Origin: Crossiella sp. CA-258035
GTDB lineage: Bacteria > Actinomycetota > Actinomycetes > Mycobacteriales > Pseudonocardiaceae
DNA length: 64,000 nucleotides
Direction of reading: 5' to 3'
NCBI RefSeq assembly: GCF_030064675.1
Contig: NZ_CP116413.1
Span: 95,001 to 159,000 of the forward strand
This document shows, in pieces, positions 53,357 to 62,729 of the stretch. Both the position numbers and the translations under genes were made by a program. Position 1 is the first letter of the stretch. Every line of letters begins with the position of its first letter. The notes beneath the pieces were generated by a model, which worked only from the letters and a program-made list of their open reading frames with translations, was not told the DNA's origin and searched no databases.

Positions 53357-54043
53357 ATGTCTGACCACGACGACGTCTGGGTGGTCGTACCCGTCTACAA
53401 CGAAGACAAGGTCATCGCCGAGGTAGTCGAGAACACCAGGAAGACCTTCCCCAACATCGTCTGCGTGGACGACGGGAGCGCCGACCGGTCCGCCGAGGAG
53501 ATCGCCCGCACGGGCGCGCACCTCGTCCGGCACCCGGTGAACCTCGGGCAGGGCGCGGCCCTGCAGACCGGGCTGTCGTACGCGCTGGGCAGGCCGGGAG
53601 CGAAGTACTTCATCACCTTCGACGCCGACGGTCAGCACCGCGTGGAAGACGCGCTGGCCATGATCGCCGAGGTCAAGTCGGGCAGCTGCGATGTCGCGCT
53701 CGGTTCCCGCTTCCTCAACAAGGCGGTCACCGTCCCGTGGATCAAGCGGGTGGTGCTGCGCACGGTGGTCGCGCTGAGCCCGAAGGCACGAAAGCTGCAG
53801 CTCACCGACGCGCACAACGGCCTGCGGGTGTTCAGCCGCCCGGTGGTCGAGCGCCTGCGCATCTCCATGAACGGCATGGCGCACGCCTCGGAGATCGTCT
53901 CGTTCCTCTCCGTGGCCAACGTCCGGGTCAAGGAGGTGCCGGTGACGATCCTCTACACCGAGTACTCCATGTCCAAGGGACAGTCCCTGGTCAATGGGGT
54001 CAACATCCTGTTCGACCTCTCGGTCAAGCAGCGGGGGAACTAG
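53357..54043 (+). CDS. Glycosyltransferase family 2 (polyprenyl-phosphate sugar type)
   Basis: A 228-residue GT2: VWVVVPVYNEDKVIAEVVENTRKTFPNIVCVDDGSADRS, HPVNLGQGAALQTGLSYAL, and TFDADGQH as the metal site. Such compact enzymes load a sugar on polyprenyl phosphate or extend a lipid-linked glycan. The DUF2304 gene follows after 3 bases, a very common pairing. Confidence 0.93.
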   Translation: MSDHDDVWVVVPVYNEDKVIAEVVENTRKTFPNIVCVDDGSADRSAEEIARTGAHLVRHPVNLGQGAALQTGLSYALGRPGAKYFITFDADGQHRVEDALAMIAEVKSGSCDVALGSRFLNKAVTVPWIKRVVLRTVVALSPKARKLQLTDAHNGLRVFSRPVVERLRISMNGMAHASEIVSFLSVANVRVKEVPVTILYTEYSMSKGQSLVNGVNILFDLSVKQRGN

Positions 54044-54046
54044 GCA

Positions 54047-54556
54047 ATGCTCATCATCCAGCTCGTCCTCCTATTCTCCGTGGTCATCCTGCTGTTCTTC
54101 TTCACCCGGCGCAGGCACAGCGTGCGGATGCAGGCGGGCAAGCGGATCGCGTTCTTCGGCTTCATCGCCTTCTGCGTGTACGCGGTGGCCCGGCCGGACG
54201 ACCTCACCGTGATCGCCCAGCTGGTCGGGGTCGGCCGGGGCGCCGACCTGCTGCTGTACCTGCTGGCGGTGGCGTTCATCTTCCTGGCGTTCAACACCTA
54301 CCTGCGTTTCCGCGGGATCGACCAGCGCTTCACCGACCTGGCCCGCGCCATCGCCATCCGCGAGGCCGAGCTGGTCAACCGGGAGCGCGGGCTGAACGTG
54401 TTCACCGCCGCGGTCGCCCCGCAGCCGGTGCTCGAGCCGGAGGACACCGATCCGACGGTCGCCGAGACCGAGGCCGCCGAGTCCACCGCCGTGGAGAAGC
54501 CCGCCGGGTCCACCACGGCCGGGTCCGAAGCCAAGATCAGCTCGGTCACCGCCTGA
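54047..54556 (+). CDS. DUF2304 membrane protein
   Basis: A 169-residue protein with three N-terminal membrane segments (about 2-19, 33-50, 64-84), then a conserved helix FNTYLRFRGIDQRFTDLARAIAIREAEL and a low-complexity Thr/Glu/Ala tail. The pattern is that of DUF2304, found next to GT2 genes and thought to help their membrane attachment. ATG 54047. Confidence 0.9.
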   Translation: MLIIQLVLLFSVVILLFFFTRRRHSVRMQAGKRIAFFGFIAFCVYAVARPDDLTVIAQLVGVGRGADLLLYLLAVAFIFLAFNTYLRFRGIDQRFTDLARAIAIREAELVNRERGLNVFTAAVAPQPVLEPEDTDPTVAETEAAESTAVEKPAGSTTAGSEAKISSVTA

Positions 54557-54557
54557 G

Positions 54558-55754
54558 TCACGGGAGCACGGCCGCCACCTCGTCCGCGACGTGGCGGCCG
54601 ATCTCCAGCGCGCTGGTCGCGGCCGGGGAGGGCGCGTTCAGCACGTGCACCTGCCGGGGCGCGCGGTCGATCAGGAAGTCCTCGACCAGCCCGCCGTCCG
54701 GGCGCAGCGCCTGCGCGCGCACCCCGGCCTCGGCCGGCACCAGGTCGGCGGCGGTCACCTCAGGCACCAGCCGGGCCAGGCTGGCCGCGAAACGGCGCTT
54801 GGAGAACGAGCGCAGCATCTCCTGCGCGCCGGTGCGCGTGTGCTTGCGGGCCAGCCGCCAGAAACCGGGAAACCGCAGCGTGTCGGCCAGGTCCCTTGGT
54901 GACAGGTCGCGCCACCGGTAGCCCTCCCTGCGCAGCGCGAGCACCGCGTTGGGGCCCGCGTGCACGCCGCCGTCGAGCATCCGGGTCAGGTGCACGCCCA
55001 GGAACGGGAACCGGGGGTCGGGCACCGGGTAGATCAGGCCGCGCACCAGGTGCCGGGCCTGTGGCCGCAGCTCGTGGTACTCGCCGCGGAAGGGCACGAT
55101 CCGGGCCGACGGGCGCCGTCCGGCCAGCCGGGCGATCCGGTCGCTGTGCAGGCCCGCGCAGTTGACCACCGCGTCCGCCCGCACCTCGTCGCCACCGGTC
55201 ACCAGCAGCACGCCCTCCGGCCTCGGGTGCACCGCGCGCACCTCGGCCCCGGTGCGCAGGTCGGCCCCGCGCTCGGCGAGCAGCCGGACCAGCGCCGCGC
55301 ACACCCCCGGGTAGTCGATGATCCCGGTGGACTTCACCCGCAGCGCGGCCACGCAGCGCGCCGCCGGCTCGTACTCCGCGGCCTGCGCCGGACTCAGCAG
55401 CCGGGCAGGCACCCCGTTCGCGGCCGCCCGCTCGTGCAGCACGCGCAACCGGGGCAGCTCCGCCTCCTCGGTGGCCAGCACCAGCTTGCCGCACACCTCG
55501 ACCGCCACCCCGTGCTCCTTGGCGAAGGCGACCATGGATGTGTTGCCCGCCACGCACATCCGGGCCTTGAAGCTGCCTGGCGCGTAGTACAGCCCGGCGT
55601 GCACCACCCCGCTGTTGCGCCCGGTCTGGTGCCGGGCGAAGCCGTTCTCCTTCTCCAGCAAGGTGATCCGCTGTCCCCGGACGGCCAGCTCGTGCGCCAC
55701 GGCCAGCCCCACGATGCCGCCGCCGACCACCGCGATGTGTGCCATACCGGACAC
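54558..55754 (-). CDS. lhgO: L-2-hydroxyglutarate oxidase
   Basis: A 398-residue FAD oxidoreductase of the DAO family. IAVVGGGIVGLAVAHELAVRG is the dinucleotide fold; KENGFARHQTGRNSGVVHAGLYYAPGSFKARMC, VPFRGEYHELRP and PDPRFPFLGVHLTRMLDGGVHAGPNAVLA match LhgO. It oxidises L-2-hydroxyglutarate to 2-oxoglutarate, a repair or lysine-breakdown step. It is unrelated to the glycan genes around it and ends 1 base from the DUF2304 stop. Confidence 0.93.
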   Translation of the reverse strand: MSGMAHIAVVGGGIVGLAVAHELAVRGQRITLLEKENGFARHQTGRNSGVVHAGLYYAPGSFKARMCVAGNTSMVAFAKEHGVAVEVCGKLVLATEEAELPRLRVLHERAAANGVPARLLSPAQAAEYEPAARCVAALRVKSTGIIDYPGVCAALVRLLAERGADLRTGAEVRAVHPRPEGVLLVTGGDEVRADAVVNCAGLHSDRIARLAGRRPSARIVPFRGEYHELRPQARHLVRGLIYPVPDPRFPFLGVHLTRMLDGGVHAGPNAVLALRREGYRWRDLSPRDLADTLRFPGFWRLARKHTRTGAQEMLRSFSKRRFAASLARLVPEVTAADLVPAEAGVRAQALRPDGGLVEDFLIDRAPRQVHVLNAPSPAATSALEIGRHVADEVAAVLP

Positions 55755-55850
55755 CGTACGGCCCCAGTCCGGCCTGGTGCGCGGGCCGAACAGGCGGATC
55801 CGTAGGCTCAGGGGTGACGGTGGCCAGGGGGACGAGACCGGGGACCAAAG

Positions 55851-57815
55851 GTGCTTTCACTGACGGGCGCGGACATCGCGCTGGTGCTTGGCTACGCGCT
55901 GTTGCTGTTCGGGCCCGGCCTGGCCATCGCGGCGGCCGGTGGGCTGCGCGGCTGGCGGCTGGTGGCGGTGGCGCCGCTGCTGACCTACGGCATCGGCGGC
56001 GCGGTCGGCCCGATCGCCAAGCAGTTCGGGTTGTCCTGGGGGCCGATGACCCTGCTCGGCGCCGCGCTCGTGGTGTTCCTGCTGGTGCTGGTGATCCAGC
56101 TGGTCACCGCCTGGCTGCGCGGCCGCCGTCCGCAGCGGCCGGAGACGGACCCGCTGCCGGCCTGGTCCCGGCGCGCGCAGTGGGGCGTGATCGGCGCGAC
56201 CGCGTTCGCGGTGCTGCTCGGCGGGCTGGTGATCCTGCTCGGCCTGAAGAACCTGCAGGCCATCCACCAGGACTGGGACGCGGTCTTCCACGGCGCGGCG
56301 GTCCGGTTCATCGCCGACACCGGCGACGGCACCCCGGCCGCGCTCAAGGCGATCAACAACTACAACCTGGACAGCTTCTTCTACCCCAACGGCTACCACC
56401 TGATCGCCGCGGCGGTCTACCAGCTCACCGGCGCGACCGTGCCCGCGGTGCTCAACGCCCAGCTGTTCCTGGTGCCGCTGTTCCTGACCACCGGCCTGGT
56501 CGCGCTGCTGCGCTCGATGCGCGCGCCCGCGCTGCTCACCGCGGTGACCGCGGCGCTGAGCGCGGCGTTCTCCGCGGTGCCGTGGGACATCCTGTGGCGC
56601 GGTCCGCTGCTGCCGTACGCCACCGGCCTGGTGCTGGTGCCCGCGTTCCTGGTGCTGCTCGGCCAGGTGCTGGCCACCCGGCGGATCTGCCTGCTGCTGC
56701 TCACCGCGATCGCCGCGGTCGGCCTGGTGGCCCTGCACCCCAGCGCGGCCTTCATCGCGATCGGCTTCGTCGTCTTCCAGGTCGCCCAGTTCTGGTACCG
56801 GCACCGCAAGGAGGTCCTGCCCGGACTCCTCGGGCTGGCCGGGGTCGGCGTGCTGGCCGCGGTGATCGGCCTGCCGCACCTGCTCGGCGCGCTCGGCGCG
56901 GCCGGCTCGGACGAGCCGGTGAACTGGGCCTCGGTCGGCTCGCCGCCAGCCGCGATCGCCGAGCTGATCACGCTCAACCACGGATCGCCGTTCCCGCAGT
57001 GGTTCCTGGTGCCGTTCGTGCTGATCGGCCTGGCCGGGATCAAGCGGCTGCGCCGGTTCACCTGGTTCCTGCTGGGCTGCGCGTTCTTCGGCTTCCTGAC
57101 CATGCTGGCCTTCTCCTACGACCACCCGATCGTCTCCGCGCTGACCAGGCCCTGGTGGGACGACCGGTTCCGGCTGGCCGCGATCGCCACCATCGGCCTG
57201 ATCCTCGTCGCCGCGAACGGCGTGCTGATCAGCCGGGACTGGCTGCTGCACCAGCTGCGCACCAGGGACCGGCTGACCAGGCTGCGGGTGCTGGCCAAGC
57301 CGGTGGTGCTGCTGCTGGTGATCCTGAGCGTGGTGGGCGTGGCCAGCCGCGGCTTCTACCTCACCCGCAACGCCACCCGGATGAGCTGGGGCTGGTACAA
57401 CGGCAAGACGGTGACCCCCGGCGAGGTGGTCGCGCTGCAACGGATCAAGCCGATCGTCGGCCCTGGGCACGTGGTGATGAACGACCCGTTCGACGGCTCG
57501 GCCTGGATGCGCGCGCTGGCCGGCCTGACCCCGGTGTTCGGGCACGTGGTGGCGCCGGAGAGCTACGAGGCGCTGGACCAGCCGCGCAAGCTGCTGCTGG
57601 AGAAGTTCAACGAGTTCGACACCAACGCCGAGGTCCGCAAGGCGGCCAAGCAGCTCAAGGTCGAGTACGTCTACGTCAGCGCGGGCTTCATCCGGGCGGG
57701 CAACCGGCGGGCCAACGGCCTGCGCGGCCTGGACATGGTGAAGTCGCTGGAGATGGTCGACGACAGCCCGGACGACCGGCTCTACCGGATCAAGCCGGGC
57801 GCCTACGACCGCTGA
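55851..57815 (+). CDS. DUF6541 membrane protein, copy 1
   Basis: A 654-residue protein with about 12-14 membrane segments, followed by a soluble C-terminal domain of about 150 residues. A conserved segment after TM4 (DWDAVFHGAAVRFIADTGD and FYPNGYH, about residues 140-185) is shared with copy 2 and resembles the acidic outer loop of GT-C glycosyltransferases. The C-terminal domain contains PGHVVMNDPFDGSAWMRALAGLTPVFGH. DUF6541 has no proven role; polyprenyl-linked sugar transfer is an inference from fold and context. GTG start. Confidence 0.85.
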   Translation: MLSLTGADIALVLGYALLLFGPGLAIAAAGGLRGWRLVAVAPLLTYGIGGAVGPIAKQFGLSWGPMTLLGAALVVFLLVLVIQLVTAWLRGRRPQRPETDPLPAWSRRAQWGVIGATAFAVLLGGLVILLGLKNLQAIHQDWDAVFHGAAVRFIADTGDGTPAALKAINNYNLDSFFYPNGYHLIAAAVYQLTGATVPAVLNAQLFLVPLFLTTGLVALLRSMRAPALLTAVTAALSAAFSAVPWDILWRGPLLPYATGLVLVPAFLVLLGQVLATRRICLLLLTAIAAVGLVALHPSAAFIAIGFVVFQVAQFWYRHRKEVLPGLLGLAGVGVLAAVIGLPHLLGALGAAGSDEPVNWASVGSPPAAIAELITLNHGSPFPQWFLVPFVLIGLAGIKRLRRFTWFLLGCAFFGFLTMLAFSYDHPIVSALTRPWWDDRFRLAAIATIGLILVAANGVLISRDWLLHQLRTRDRLTRLRVLAKPVVLLLVILSVVGVASRGFYLTRNATRMSWGWYNGKTVTPGEVVALQRIKPIVGPGHVVMNDPFDGSAWMRALAGLTPVFGHVVAPESYEALDQPRKLLLEKFNEFDTNAEVRKAAKQLKVEYVYVSAGFIRAGNRRANGLRGLDMVKSLEMVDDSPDDRLYRIKPGAYDR

Positions 57816-57894
57816 GACCCAGCTCACAGCAGGGCAACGATCTTTCCCTTTCCAACGTGACTCATCGGGGATGGGTTCTTTGGGGGGGAAACAA

Positions 57895-59865
57895 ATGTCT
57901 GCTGTGCTGTTGGCGCTGTCCGCGGCGCTGTTGTTGTTGCCCGGTCTGGTGATCGGGCTCGCTGCCGGGTTGCGCGGGTGGCTGCTGGCGGCCGGCGCGC
58001 CGGTGCTGACCTACGGGTTGGCCGGGGTGCTCGGGCCGCTGGCGCCCGCGCTGGGGCTGCGCTGGTCGCCGTGGGTGCTGCTGGGCGGCACCGCGGTGTT
58101 CGCGTTGGCGCTGGCCGTGATCCGCGGTCGCCTGGTCGAGCCGGAGCGGGTGTGGACCCGGTCCAAGCACCTAGTGGTGGCCGGCTCGGTGACGCTGGCC
58201 GCCGGGGTCGGCGTGGGGCTGTTGTTCTTCGCCAGCAAGGGTTTCAGCGCGATCCCGCAGTTCTGGGACGCGATCTTCCACGGCAACGCGGTCCGGTTCA
58301 TCGCCGACTCGGGCGACAGCGCGCCCAGCGGGCTCAACGTGATCGCCCAGCCCGCGGCGCAGAACTACTTCTACCCCAACGGTTATCACCTGCTGGTGGC
58401 CACCGTGCACCAGTTCGGCGCCAGCACCGTGGTGCAGGCGCTCAACGCGATGAACGCGCTGCTGATCGGGGTGTTCGCGCTGTCCATGACCGCCCTGCTG
58501 CGCACGCTGCGGGTGCGCGCGGCGATCGTGGCGGTGACCGCGGTGCTGTGCTGCGCCTTCACCGGTTTTCCCTACGACCTGTTGACCTGGGGCCCGCTCT
58601 ACCCGTACGCCACCGGGGTGGCGCTGCTGCCCGCCGCGCTCGCGCTGGTGGTCCGCGCGCTGGACGCGCCGCGGCCCGCGCTGGTCGCGGTGACCGCGCT
58701 GGCGCTGGTCGGCCTGACCGCGATCCACCCGAGCGTGTCCATCGCGGCCGCGGTGTTCGGCCTCGGCCTGCTGGCCCAGCGCTGGCTGACCGCCCGCCGG
58801 GTCCCGCCCGGTGAGCTGCTGACCCTGGCCGTGCTGGCCGCGGGCGCGCTGGCGCTGGGCATCGCGCACGTGCTGGGCACGCTGAGCGCGGCGGGCGGCC
58901 CCGCCTACGACTGGGCGGTGCAGCGCGGTGTGCCGGAGGCCCTCGGCCGCCTGGTGTTCTTCACCCGGTCCTTCGACGAGCCGCAGTGGTGGCTGATCCT
59001 GCCGTTCGTGATCGGCGTGCTGGCCTTCCGCCGCCTGCTGCCGCTGCTGTGGCTGCTGGTCGCCTCGCTGGGCTTCGGGCTGCTGTCGGTGGGGGCCGCG
59101 GCCTACGAGGGCCGGTGGGTGGCCCTGCTGACCGCGCCCTGGTGGAACGACGAGTGGCGGCTGGCCGCGCTGTACCTGCTCGCGGTGCTGCCGGTGACCG
59201 CGCTGGGCCTGGTCACCGTGCTGGACCTGGTGCGCCGGCCGCTGCCGCGCCGGATCGGGCTGGTGGCCGCCGCGCTGAGCGTGCTGCTGTTCGGCTACCT
59301 GAGCAACGGGCTCTACCACCAGCGCAACGGCAACCGGCTGGCGATCACCTTCGGCGGCGGCCCCACGGTCACCGAACTGGAGCAGCAGGCGATGAACCAC
59401 CTGGCCGGGCTGGTCCAGCCGGGCGAGATCGTGTTCAACGACGCCCAGGACGGCTCGCCCTGGATGTGGGCGCTCACCGGGGTCCGCCCGGCCTTCGGGC
59501 ACGCGCTGGCCAGCACCGAGGGCGACGGCCTCGGCAAGGAGCGCCCGCTGCTGCGCGAACGCTTCCACGCCTACGACACCGATCCCGAGGTGCGCGCCGC
59601 GGCCAAGGCGCTGGGCGTGCGGTTCGTCTTCATCGGCCAGGGTTTTGTCACGGGCAGCCAGCAGCGTGCGCCCGGGCTGGTCGAGCTGGACAAGGTGCGC
59701 TCGCTGCGGGTGGTCTACCAGAACCCGGACGCGCGGATCTACCAGCTGACCGAGCCGGACGGTCAGCGCCCGGCGGACCAGCCGGGGAAGACGCCGCCGG
59801 GCGGGCCGGTCGTGGTCAGCAGCTCGCCGGTCAAGCCGAAGCCGAGCAGCTCCACGCCGTCCTGA
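57895..59865 (+). CDS. DUF6541 membrane protein, copy 2
   Basis: A 656-residue paralogue of the preceding gene from ATG 57895, which has a GGGGGGGAA ribosome site. The same landmarks occur in the same order: FWDAIFHGNAVRFIADSGD, FYPNGYHLL, WWNDEWRLAALYLLAVLP and PGEIVFNDAQDGSPWMWALTGVRPAFGH. Identity is moderate, so the duplication is old and the two may handle different sugars. Its last 103 bases overlap the end of the PIG-L gene on the other strand, and its C-terminal tail there is Pro/Ser/Lys-rich. Confidence 0.87.
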   Translation: MSAVLLALSAALLLLPGLVIGLAAGLRGWLLAAGAPVLTYGLAGVLGPLAPALGLRWSPWVLLGGTAVFALALAVIRGRLVEPERVWTRSKHLVVAGSVTLAAGVGVGLLFFASKGFSAIPQFWDAIFHGNAVRFIADSGDSAPSGLNVIAQPAAQNYFYPNGYHLLVATVHQFGASTVVQALNAMNALLIGVFALSMTALLRTLRVRAAIVAVTAVLCCAFTGFPYDLLTWGPLYPYATGVALLPAALALVVRALDAPRPALVAVTALALVGLTAIHPSVSIAAAVFGLGLLAQRWLTARRVPPGELLTLAVLAAGALALGIAHVLGTLSAAGGPAYDWAVQRGVPEALGRLVFFTRSFDEPQWWLILPFVIGVLAFRRLLPLLWLLVASLGFGLLSVGAAAYEGRWVALLTAPWWNDEWRLAALYLLAVLPVTALGLVTVLDLVRRPLPRRIGLVAAALSVLLFGYLSNGLYHQRNGNRLAITFGGGPTVTELEQQAMNHLAGLVQPGEIVFNDAQDGSPWMWALTGVRPAFGHALASTEGDGLGKERPLLRERFHAYDTDPEVRAAAKALGVRFVFIGQGFVTGSQQRAPGLVELDKVRSLRVVYQNPDARIYQLTEPDGQRPADQPGKTPPGGPVVVSSSPVKPKPSSSTPS

Positions 59866-61637
59866 CCGGTGATCGCGGCCGCCTGGTCGGCCAGCTCGCC
59901 GCGCAGCTCCGACCAGGCCAGGCCGGCCGGCTTGCCGGCGCCCACCACCAGCGAGCCGTCCACCCGCCTGCCGTGCAGCACCACCGAGTCGCCGGTCACC
60001 GCCAGGCCCAGTCCGGACAGGCCCTCGGTGCCCGGCCGGAGCACCGCCTCGTCGCCGGTGGCGATGGCCAGCGCGCCGGTGCCCTCGGCCGGGTAGGCCA
60101 GCAGTCCGCCGCCGACCACCGGGGGCCCGGCCGGTCGCGGTCCGCGCACCGGCGGTTCGGCGGTGAAGCCCTCGCCCTGCTGCCGCCAGCGCAGCACGCC
60201 GGTGCGGGTGCTCGCCGCCACGGTCAGGCCGGGGCCGACCGCGAGGCCGTCCTGCACGTCCGTGCCGCCCAGGTCCAGCCAGCCGGTCGGCCAACTGTCC
60301 GAAGTGGACTGCCGGAGTGCGCTCACCCCGCCGCCGCCGTTCTTCACCAGCACCACCAGCGCGCCACCGGCATCCCGCGCGGCCACCGGCACGCCGACCG
60401 AGCCGCGCCGGCCGGGCAGGACGCGCTCGTTCGGGCTGCCCAGCCTGGTCCAGGCCCAGGAGCCCGGCGTGGTCACCACCACCTCGTCGGAGTCGCGGTC
60501 GCGGGCGAAGACGTGCAGGCGGCCGTGCCGGTCCGCGGCCACGCTCACCCCGGGGTCCAGCGTGGCCCCGCCCACCGGAGTGGGGCCGGACCAGGTGCGG
60601 CCGGTGCGGCGCCAGTAGGTCAGCTCGCCCGCGCGCACCGCGAAGGCGTACCGCGAGCCGTCCGCGTCCACGCCCGCCCAGGTCGAGCCGGTGGGCCAGC
60701 GCGGGTACTGGCGGCGCAGCCAGCCGTCGTAGGGCTCGCCGAGGCTGACGTCGGAGTCGTGCGGGACGTAGGCGCCGAAGGTCTCCAGCTTGTCCCGCTG
60801 CTCGGCCCCGGACAGGTTCACCGGGGCCTCGGCCACGTTGTAGTTGCGGTAGTTCAGCTCCACCGCCGAGCCGCCGGCCTTCCGGTACTCGCGCGCCGCC
60901 GCCGCGGCCAGCCGGGCCGCGATCACGTGGTCGGGGTGGTCGTTGAACCGGACCCAGTTCTTGGCGTACCTGGGGTCCGGGCTGGGATCCTGCGCGCGCA
61001 GCACGGTCGGCCGGAACCGGGCCAGCAGGTCGACCAGCAGCTGGACCACCTGACCCCTGGTGTACTCGTACGGCCTGGGCAGCTGGCCGCCCGCCGGGGT
61101 GAGCGTGCGCAGCTTCAGCGCCTCCGCCTGGTCCAGCCAGAGCCGGGTCAGCGCGTGCTTGCCGCCGTTGGCCCTCGGATCGTTGTCCTCCGGCAGGTTC
61201 ACGAACACCAGCTGGACCTCGGGCCGGGCCGCCAGCGTGTACAGCTCCACGCTGTGATCACGATCACTGTCCAGTCGCTCGGCCCGCCACTCGTCCGGCA
61301 CCCCGGCCATCCGCGCGTATGCGGACCGGGTGCCAGCTTGCCGTCGCGCTGCGTAATCATTCGCGTCGGGCTTGTCCGTTTCGCCCGCGGTGAGGTAGAC
61401 GCCCACGGTCGGCTTCTTTGCCCTGATACCGGCCGCCAAGTCCGGGTTCATGAAGATGATGTCGTCATCGGCGTGCGCGATGATCTGCATGAACCTTGCT
61501 TCCGGCGCACCGGGTGGCAGAGTGGGCTGCGGCGGCGGGCTCGCGCAGGAGATCAGCGCGACGGTCAACGCGCCGGCGAGCAGCAGAGTTCCCCAATGGC
61601 GGAACGGGACGCGGTGCATGACACCGAACGTAGTCAT
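59763..61637 (-). CDS. PIG-L family deacetylase lipoprotein with C-terminal repeat domain
   Basis: A 624-residue exported protein. ATG 61637 or 61619 starts it; the lipobox LISC near residue 31 gives a membrane-anchored form. The PIG-L domain (about 45-290) has QIIAHADDDIIFMNPDL, a variant of the usual AHPDDE, and the second zinc motif NDHPDHVIAA. The C-terminal part (about 310-624) has repeated strands with 'DGRLHVFARDRDSDEVV'-like units, suggesting a beta-propeller or lectin-like domain. It may remove acetyl groups from an envelope glycan. Its 3' end overlaps DUF6541 copy 2 by 103 bases. Confidence 0.88.
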   Translation of the reverse strand: MTTFGVMHRVPFRHWGTLLLAGALTVALISCASPPPQPTLPPGAPEARFMQIIAHADDDIIFMNPDLAAGIRAKKPTVGVYLTAGETDKPDANDYAARRQAGTRSAYARMAGVPDEWRAERLDSDRDHSVELYTLAARPEVQLVFVNLPEDNDPRANGGKHALTRLWLDQAEALKLRTLTPAGGQLPRPYEYTRGQVVQLLVDLLARFRPTVLRAQDPSPDPRYAKNWVRFNDHPDHVIAARLAAAAAREYRKAGGSAVELNYRNYNVAEAPVNLSGAEQRDKLETFGAYVPHDSDVSLGEPYDGWLRRQYPRWPTGSTWAGVDADGSRYAFAVRAGELTYWRRTGRTWSGPTPVGGATLDPGVSVAADRHGRLHVFARDRDSDEVVVTTPGSWAWTRLGSPNERVLPGRRGSVGVPVAARDAGGALVVLVKNGGGGVSALRQSTSDSWPTGWLDLGGTDVQDGLAVGPGLTVAASTRTGVLRWRQQGEGFTAEPPVRGPRPAGPPVVGGGLLAYPAEGTGALAIATGDEAVLRPGTEGLSGLGLAVTGDSVVLHGRRVDGSLVVGAGKPAGLAWSELRGELADQAAAITGQDGVELLGFGLTGELLTTTGPPGGVFPGWSAGR

Positions 61638-61661
61638 TTATCGGACTCGTTCCCCATAACG

Positions 61662-62729
61662 GTGCAACCTGAAGACGACCTGAAGCGTCCCCGGAGCGTG
61701 ACACGAACCAGAAGTCGGCGCCTGTCCGTCGTGGTGCCCTGCTTCAACGAGGAGCAGGGGCTGGCCCAGCTGCACGCCACCCTCCTCGAGGTGCTGCCCA
61801 CGGTGGCCGACGACTTCGAGGTGCTGCTCGTCGACGACGGCAGCAGTGACGGCACGCTGGCCGAGATGCGCCGGATCAGCGCGCTCAGCCCGCAGTTCCG
61901 CTACCTCGCGCTGAGCCGCAACTTCGGCAAGGAAGCCGCCATGCTGGCCGGGCTCAGCGAGGCGTCCGGGCACGCGGTGGCGATCATGGACGCCGACCTC
62001 CAGCACCCGCCGCAGCTGCTCGGCGCGATGCTGGCCAAGCTGGACGAGGGCCACGACCAGGTGGTGGCCCGGCGCACCAGGGACGGCGACGGGCGGGCCC
62101 GCACCCTGGTCTCCCGGCTGTACTACCGGCTGATCAACCGGATGGTCGAGGTCGACCTCAAGGACGGGGTCGGCGACTTCCGGGTGCTCAGCCACCGCGC
62201 GGTGCGCGCGCTGCTCTCCCTCGGCGAGTACAACCGGTTCTCCAAGGGCCTGTTCTCCTGGATCGGCTTCGACACCGCGATCGTGGACTACGACAACGTG
62301 GCGCGGCAGCACGGCCGCTCCAAGTGGAGCTTCGGCTCGCTGCTCAACTACGGCATCGACGGGGTCGTCTCGTTCAACAACCGGCCGCTGCGGATCGCCA
62401 TCTACCTCGGCGTGCTGGTCACCGCGCTGGCCTTCCTCTACGCCGGGTACGTGGCCGTGGACGTGCTCTTCACCGGGGTGGACGCGCCGGGCTACGCCAC
62501 GCTGATGGTGGGCATCGCCGGGCTCGGCGGCATCCAGCTGCTCTTCCTCGGCGTGATCGGGGAGTACCTGGGCCGCATTTACTACGAGACCAAGCGCCGC
62601 CCGCACTTCCTGGTCAAGGAGGCCAGCGAGCCGCAGCCGCCCGCGCTCACCGTGCTGGGCCCCAAGGCGGTCGAGCACTCCGAGGAGCTGCACCAGCGGG
62701 CCACCGCGCCGTGGGCGGTCCGGCGGTGA
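61662..62729 (+). CDS. GT2 polyprenyl-phosphate glycosyltransferase with two C-terminal membrane segments
   Basis: About 355 residues from GTG 61662; GTG 61698 is also possible and no start has a good ribosome site. The GT2 domain has LSVVVPCFNEEQGLAQLH, VLLVDDGSSDGT, LSRNFGKEAAMLAGLSEA and MDADLQHPP. After YRLINRMVEVDLKDGVGDFRVLSHRAV, two membrane segments (about 240-265 and 275-300) close the fold, as in GtrB/ArnC enzymes. It makes polyprenyl-phosphate sugar at the inner face. The GtrA gene follows with a 4-base overlap, and the PIG-L gene is divergent. Confidence 0.93.
   Translation: MQPEDDLKRPRSVTRTRSRRLSVVVPCFNEEQGLAQLHATLLEVLPTVADDFEVLLVDDGSSDGTLAEMRRISALSPQFRYLALSRNFGKEAAMLAGLSEASGHAVAIMDADLQHPPQLLGAMLAKLDEGHDQVVARRTRDGDGRARTLVSRLYYRLINRMVEVDLKDGVGDFRVLSHRAVRALLSLGEYNRFSKGLFSWIGFDTAIVDYDNVARQHGRSKWSFGSLLNYGIDGVVSFNNRPLRIAIYLGVLVTALAFLYAGYVAVDVLFTGVDAPGYATLMVGIAGLGGIQLLFLGVIGEYLGRIYYETKRRPHFLVKEASEPQPPALTVLGPKAVEHSEELHQRATAPWAVRR

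Noticed and set aside
55857-57827. Minus-strand open frame of about 650 codons
   Set aside because: Antisense shadow of DUF6541 copy 1; low-complexity composition.
58986-62729. A very long plus-strand open frame of over 1200 codons
   Set aside because: Most of it lies in the wrong frame of DUF6541 copy 2 and antisense to the PIG-L gene; only the last part, from about 61662, is a real GT2 gene.
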